A stretch of 17,365 bases of DNA from Syntrophobacterales bacterium. Lineage in GTDB: Bacteria > Desulfobacterota > Syntrophorhabdia > Syntrophorhabdales > WCHB1-27. The notes beneath the pieces are model-generated. The model worked only from the letters and a program-made list of their open reading frames with translations, was not told the origin of the DNA and ran no database searches. Position 1 is the stretch's first letter, and the number at the start of each line of letters is the position of its first letter. The translations under genes and the position numbers were made by a program. Where the stretch lies: the NCBI GenBank assembly GCA_017881765.1, contig JADGQN010000052.1, forward strand, positions 1-17,365, given 5' to 3'. This document shows positions 13,108 through 17,365 of the stretch, piece after piece.

Positions 13108-16100
13108 GTATCATCGGTTGGGTGCACGCGCACCGGCGATCGGTCCTTTTCTTGCTCGCGGTCCTTATCGTTGGCGGTGTGGCCAGCACTTTTCAACTGC
13201 CGGTTTCCCTGTTCCCCCGCACAAATTTTCCTCGTGTCAGGATAAACATTGAGGCTGGTGACCGTCCGGCGGAGCGCATGGGCATAGAGGTAACGTGGCC
13301 GGTTGAAGAAGCTGTGCGTTCCGTTCCCGGGGTCCGCAACGTGCGCTCCACGACCACCCGGGGGAGCGCGGAAATAGCCGTCAACTTCGACTGGGGACGG
13401 AATATGGCGGAGGCTGAGCTTCAGATCCAGGCCGCTATAGCCCGGATAGCAGCCTCGTTACCTCAGGGCACTACCTTCACCGTCCGGAGAATGGATCCCA
13501 CCGTCTTTCCGGTCATGGCATATAGCCTCACCTCCGACACGCGGTCCCTCGTCGAATTGCGGGATCTTGCGCTCTACCAGTTGCGCCCCATGCTCTCGAC
13601 GGTAAGCGGCGTGGCCAGAACGGATGTGGCAGGCGGCGCACGGGAAGAATACCGGGTGACGGTGAACCCTTTCAAGATGGCCTCGTACGGCCTCTCCTTA
13701 TCTGACGTGACAAAGGCGGTATCGGCGAGCAACGTGATCGAGGCCGTCGGCCGTCTTGAAGATCATTTCAAGCTCTACCTGGTCGTCTCTGATACGCGCC
13801 TCGCCGATCTTCAGCAAATCACAAAAATGGTGGTCCGCTCCGATGAGCACGGTGTCATACTCCTGGACGACGTTGCGACGGTAAGCAAGGCCGCGGCCCC
13901 CCAGTGGATTCGCGCGACGGCGGACGGCCATGACGCGGTACTCGTCCAGGTCTACCAACAGCCCGGTGGGAATACCGTAAGCATTGCCCGCGCACTAAAG
14001 GCAAAGCTCGAAGAGTTCCGGAAGCTGATTCCTTCCGGCGTCAAGATCGCTATGTGGTATGACCAGAGTGAGATGATTCTCTCCTCTGCGTCCAGCGTGC
14101 GCGATGCCATTATTATCGGCAGTCTTCTGGCGGCTTTCATCCTCCTCGTTTTTCTGCACAACATCCGGATCACGCTCATAGCGATGATCTCCGTGCCGGG
14201 GGTGCTGGCGGCTACCGTGCTCTTCCTCTACGTTTTTGACATGAATTTCAACATCATGACCCTCGGCGGTATGGCGGCCGCGGTCGGGCTCATCATCGAC
14301 GATGGCGTCGTTATGGTGGAGCACATCATGCGCCGGTTACCTGAAGGGGGCGACGATTGGCTCGTGACGCAGGTCGGGGCAGCGGAAGAGGTCACAAAGC
14401 CGCTTGCCGGTTCTTCCGCCTGCACGATCATTATCTTCGCACCCCTTGCCTTTCTTTCGGGGGTGACCGGGAGTTTCTTCAAGGCGCTCTCCCTGACCAT
14501 GGCTATAAGTCTGATGATTTCATTCCTTGTAGCGTGGCTGGCGACCCCTCTTCTGGTGCGCGCCTTGCTGAAACCCGGGCGCGAGCGCAAAAAGAGAGGC
14601 CCGACGCTCACGGACCGGATTCATCAGCGCTACGACATACTGATGAACTGGACGATGGAACACCGCTGGTTCGTTATGATTGCGCTCATCCCGCTGATCG
14701 CGGCGGGCTGGCTCGGTTACCGGTATGTGGGCTCAGGATTCATGCCCATCATGGACGAAGGAGGCTTTGTGCTTGATTATCGGGCGCTACCGGGGACATC
14801 TCTCACCGAAACCGACCGGCTTATCAAACAGGTAGAGGCGATTCTCCGCGCAACGCCTGATGTTGAGACGTATTCGCGGCGCACGGGCCTTCAGCTTGGC
14901 GGTGGGGTAACCGAGGCCGACCAGGGGGACTTCTTCATCAAGCTGAAGCCGTTCCCGAGACGGCCGGCCGACACGGTGATGGACGAAGTACGGACCAAAG
15001 TGCTGCAATCGGTTCCCGGTCTGAAGATAGAGCTGGCCCAGTTGATGGAAGATTTGATCGGAGACCTTACGGGTGTGCCGCAGCCGATCGAAATCAAGCT
15101 TTACTCGGATGACGGCGACCTGCTGAGCACGCTTGGCCCGCGCGTGGCTGATGCGCTCGGCGAGGTCAGCGGTGTCGTGGACGTGCAGAACGGCGTCATT
15201 CTTGCCGGTAATGCGCTGGACGTCAAGGTGGACCGCGAAAGGGCGTCCCGGGAGGGAGTTGACCCTGAATCCGTGACAGGGATACTTACGGGATATCTAA
15301 CCGGTGTTGTCGCTACGCAGATACAGAAGGGCCCCAAAATGGTGGGAGTGAGGGTCTGGACACCCTCAGATGTGAGAGCGACGGAGAGGGACATTGAGAA
15401 GTTGCAACTACGCGCATCGGACGGTCACCTGTTTCCGCTCAGCCGCATTGCTGCATTGACGTTTGTTACGGGACAGCCACAGATCATGCGGGAGGACCTG
15501 AAGCGCATGATTGCGGTGACGGGGCGCGTGAGCGGTCGTGACATGGGATCCGCCATCAAAGACGTGAAGGTTCTCCTCAAACGGCCCGGTCTGGTCCCCA
15601 AGGAAGTCTATTACAGTCTCGGCGGACTTTACGAGCAGCAGCAGATCGCGTTTGCGGGCCTGGTCTGGGTATTTGCGGCAGCAGTGCTGCTCGTTTTTCT
15701 GCTGCTCCTTTTTCTTTATGAAAGTTTTGTCATCGCAACTGCTATCATGATAACTACACTCCTCTCGGTCTTAGCGGTTTTCATCGGACTCTGGATTACC
15801 AATACTGAGCTGAATATTTCCTCCATGATGGGTATGACCATGATCCTCGGTATTGCGACTGAAGTGGCGATATTCTATGTCTCGGAATATTGTGATCTCC
15901 GCCCGACCATGGATAAGAAGGCTGCGTTGATAGGGGCCGGCAAGAACCGTATGCGCCCTATAGTCATGACAACGCTGTCCACCATACTCGCCCTTCTGCC
16001 CCTTGCGCTCGGCATAGGAAGAGGCTCAGCCATGCAGCAGCCCCTTGCCATTGCCATCATCTCCGGCCTGGTGCCGAAATTACCGCTTGTCCTGATCGTG

Positions 16101-16175
16101 CTCCCGATAATGCTGACACTACAAACCGGCGCGAAAAAAGAACAGGGTGAGCCAAATACGCCCCGAGGTCAATAA
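13104..16175 (+). CDS. RND-family inner-membrane efflux permease
   Basis: This 1023-residue protein is the proton-driven pump of the tripartite system. It has the RND plan: TM1 (about 11-30), a large periplasmic loop, TM2-6 (about 333-490), TM7 (about 522-542), a second periplasmic loop, and TM8-12 from about 852. TM4 carries GLIIDDGVVMVEH with Asp399-Asp400, the paired aspartates of the HAE-type proton relay. In the later helix GIATEVAIFYVSEY, Glu920 stands where AcrB has Lys940; as I recall, heavy-metal pumps such as CusA also have Glu in this region. Substrate class is therefore undecided. Length and motifs show no truncation. The ATG at 13104 overlaps the adaptor stop as ATGA. Confidence 0.95.
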   Translation: MSIIGWVHAHRRSVLFLLAVLIVGGVASTFQLPVSLFPRTNFPRVRINIEAGDRPAERMGIEVTWPVEEAVRSVPGVRNVRSTTTRGSAEIAVNFDWGRNMAEAELQIQAAIARIAASLPQGTTFTVRRMDPTVFPVMAYSLTSDTRSLVELRDLALYQLRPMLSTVSGVARTDVAGGAREEYRVTVNPFKMASYGLSLSDVTKAVSASNVIEAVGRLEDHFKLYLVVSDTRLADLQQITKMVVRSDEHGVILLDDVATVSKAAAPQWIRATADGHDAVLVQVYQQPGGNTVSIARALKAKLEEFRKLIPSGVKIAMWYDQSEMILSSASSVRDAIIIGSLLAAFILLVFLHNIRITLIAMISVPGVLAATVLFLYVFDMNFNIMTLGGMAAAVGLIIDDGVVMVEHIMRRLPEGGDDWLVTQVGAAEEVTKPLAGSSACTIIIFAPLAFLSGVTGSFFKALSLTMAISLMISFLVAWLATPLLVRALLKPGRERKKRGPTLTDRIHQRYDILMNWTMEHRWFVMIALIPLIAAGWLGYRYVGSGFMPIMDEGGFVLDYRALPGTSLTETDRLIKQVEAILRATPDVETYSRRTGLQLGGGVTEADQGDFFIKLKPFPRRPADTVMDEVRTKVLQSVPGLKIELAQLMEDLIGDLTGVPQPIEIKLYSDDGDLLSTLGPRVADALGEVSGVVDVQNGVILAGNALDVKVDRERASREGVDPESVTGILTGYLTGVVATQIQKGPKMVGVRVWTPSDVRATERDIEKLQLRASDGHLFPLSRIAALTFVTGQPQIMREDLKRMIAVTGRVSGRDMGSAIKDVKVLLKRPGLVPKEVYYSLGGLYEQQQIAFAGLVWVFAAAVLLVFLLLLFLYESFVIATAIMITTLLSVLAVFIGLWITNTELNISSMMGMTMILGIATEVAIFYVSEYCDLRPTMDKKAALIGAGKNRMRPIVMTTLSTILALLPLALGIGRGSAMQQPLAIAIISGLVPKLPLVLIVLPIMLTLQTGAKKEQGEPNTPRGQ

Positions 16176-16206
16176 ATTCCCGCGCGCAAGCCCGTGTGAA
16201 TTTATT
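16171..16206 (+). terminator. Possible terminator overlapping the RND permease stop codon
   Basis: AATAAATTC (16171-16179) and GAATTTATT (16198-16206) form a perfect 9-bp AT-rich stem around an 18-base, partly pairable GC-rich centre. The left arm includes the stop codon of the permease gene. The downstream run is TTTAGA rather than a long T tract, so a terminator role is only possible. Confidence 0.4.
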
Positions 16207-16234
16207 TAGATACCCGCCATCTGGCCGCTGCGCC

Positions 16235-16262
16235 TTGACAATCCCAAAAAAACAGATAAAAC
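16235..16262 (+). promoter_or_regulatory. Candidate promoter for the SDR gene
   Basis: A perfect TTGACA (16235-16240) is followed after 16 bases by TAAAAC (16257-16262, 4 of 6 matches). Transcription would start near 16269, about 80 bases before the SDR start. It lies after the possible terminator of the RND operon, which suggests a separate transcription unit. Confidence 0.45.
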
Positions 16263-16349
16263 TAGGAAAGTTGTCGCCCTCGCCCTTTCCCATCAACGGG
16301 GAGGAGAGGTGGGTAGCGAAAAATTTTACGAGTGAGGAAGAAGAATTCA

Positions 16350-17330
16350 TTGAAAGCGCTGGTCACCGGAGGCACAGGATTTATCGGAAGCCATTTGACG
16401 GAAGCGCTTATTCGAGCACGAGTGCAAGTCCGCTGTCTCCTTCGAAAAACCAGCGATGTGAAGTGGCTGAAAGGTCTCCCTGTCGAATTCGTTCCTGGCG
16501 ATTGTAATGATAAGGCCTCTTTGGAAGAGGCAGTGAGGGGTGTCGATTGGGTGTTCCATTTGGCAGGTGCGACCAAGGCGATCAAAGAGAAGACCTATTT
16601 TGAGGTGAACGGCCTTGGAACGGAAAATCTGATCCATGCTTGTCTCGAAAATAATCCTCGTCTTCAAAAATTCATCTATGTTTCCAGCCAGGCAGCGGCA
16701 GGGCCAAGTAGAAATGGCATCAACAAAAAGGAGTCAGACTCCTGCGAACCGGTTTCCGTTTATGGCCGGAGCAAGCGCATGGGAGAGGAATCGATTCTCG
16801 CCCATGCTCATGAACTTCCAGCTCTCATCCTTCGGCCTTCTTCTGTCTACGGGCCAAGGGATAAGGAAATCTTTGTCTTATTCAAATGCCTCTCCAGAAG
16901 GATCAAACCCTGTCTTGCAGGCCCGCGCCAATGCCTCAGCCTCTGCTATGTGCAGGATATTGTCCAGGGAATTCTGTTGGCCGTTGAGACTCAGGCAAAG
17001 AGTGGAGAAATCTTTTTCCTCTCTGATGGCAATGACTACCGGATGGAGGAGATCGGTGATATTTTTGCGCACGCAATGGGGATAGCTGCTTTACGTATCC
17101 GTGTTCCCAGACGAATGGTAAAGGGCGTCGCCTGTTTTTCGGAATATCTTTTTAAATTGTTCGGGAGGCCTTGCATCCTTAACAAAGATAAAGCAGAAGA
17201 AATCGTCCAGGAAGAATGGGTGTGCGACATTACAAAAGCCAAGACCCTCTTAGGCTTCGAACCAAGAGTTCCACTCCCGGAGGGGGCCGGATTAACCTTT
17301 GCATGGTACAAAAAAGAAAAATGGTTATAA
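16350..17330 (+). CDS. Extended SDR, NAD(P)-dependent epimerase/dehydratase/reductase
   Basis: This protein of about 326 residues is a Rossmann-fold oxidoreductase. The nucleotide-binding motif TGGTGFIG is at 6-13, DWVFHLAGAT follows (66-75), and the active site has Ser112/113 (YVSSQ) with Tyr138 and Lys142 (YGRSK). The cluster PALILRPSSVYGPRD is typical of extended SDRs. The substrate is not determined; sugar-nucleotide, hopanoid or lipid reductase roles are all known in this superfamily. I prefer the TTG at 16350, with GAGGAAG about nine bases upstream and homolog-like LKALVTGG. GTG 16332 would add six residues but has no ribosome site. The next gene begins 19 bases after its stop, so the two probably form an operon. 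Confidence 0.88.
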   Translation: MKALVTGGTGFIGSHLTEALIRARVQVRCLLRKTSDVKWLKGLPVEFVPGDCNDKASLEEAVRGVDWVFHLAGATKAIKEKTYFEVNGLGTENLIHACLENNPRLQKFIYVSSQAAAGPSRNGINKKESDSCEPVSVYGRSKRMGEESILAHAHELPALILRPSSVYGPRDKEIFVLFKCLSRRIKPCLAGPRQCLSLCYVQDIVQGILLAVETQAKSGEIFFLSDGNDYRMEEIGDIFAHAMGIAALRIRVPRRMVKGVACFSEYLFKLFGRPCILNKDKAEEIVQEEWVCDITKAKTLLGFEPRVPLPEGAGLTFAWYKKEKWL

Positions 17331-17349
17331 CATAAGAACGAGGTCGTCC

Positions 17350-17365
17350 ATGGATATCTTTGAAA
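17350..17365 (+). CDS. Start of a further gene, cut by the window end
   Basis: ATG at 17350 is preceded by GAGGT at a suitable distance, and the five visible codons read MDIFE. From memory this start is common in alpha-oxoamine synthase-type PLP enzymes (KBL/serine palmitoyltransferase relatives) of deltaproteobacteria, but five residues cannot establish that. Confidence 0.4.

Noticed and set aside
1..17365. CRISPR arrays, tRNA or rRNA genes, transposases, integrases, toxin-antitoxin pairs
   Set aside because: I looked for regularly spaced repeats, cloverleaf-like segments and hallmark protein motifs on both strands and saw none.

Overview
The window looks like chromosomal DNA from a Gram-negative anaerobe, most plausibly a Desulfobacterota/deltaproteobacterium (Syntrophorhabdus-like). 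This is inferred from gene style: a small 2[4Fe-4S] ferredoxin, a rubredoxin-less ferritin-like protein, a complete tripartite RND pump and a YfgM-like TPR protein. No rRNA, tRNA, CRISPR array, phage gene or transposase is visible.

Layout. 1-109 is the right end of a hairpin-rich, MITE-like repeat whose full copy lies at 3488-3682. A ferredoxin gene (166-339, minus) has its own promoter and terminator. It diverges from an envelope cluster on the plus strand: a LysM-LysM-NlpC/P60 cell-wall hydrolase (666-1643), a multi-pass membrane protein ending in a helix-hairpin-helix (1647-2840), and a single-pass YfgM-like protein (2948-3418). After the full repeat comes an alpha-glucan/trehalose block: a GH13 enzyme with an N-terminal CBM48-like domain (3715-5541), a small probable carbohydrate-binding beta-sandwich protein (5578-6111), and maltooligosyl trehalose synthase treY (6231-9245). 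A convergent coiled-coil gene of the sll1863 type follows (9326-9646, minus). Its apparent signal-peptide exon lies in another frame and starts with ATA instead of ATG.

From a sigma70-like promoter at 9932-9960 runs a tightly coupled four-gene operon: ferritin-like diiron protein (10068-10580), outer-membrane factor lipoprotein (10577-12007), membrane-fusion adaptor (12004-13107) and RND permease (13104-16175). All three junctions are 4-base ATGA/GTGA overlaps. The window ends with an extended SDR epimerase/reductase (16350-17330) and the first five codons of another gene (17350 onward).

How the genes may work together. TreY rearranges the reducing end of maltodextrins to trehalose. The neighbouring GH13 enzyme either hydrolyses that product (the TreZ role) or remodels the glucan supply, but its region IV motif is not the usual TreZ one. 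The ferritin-RND operon suggests a metal or oxidative-stress efflux unit. The most unusual items are the modular repeat (its copies differ by an inverted hairpin loop and a swapped hairpin), the ferritin-RND coupling, the disrupted coiled-coil gene, and the membrane-HhH fusion. I see no clear new defence or mobile system.
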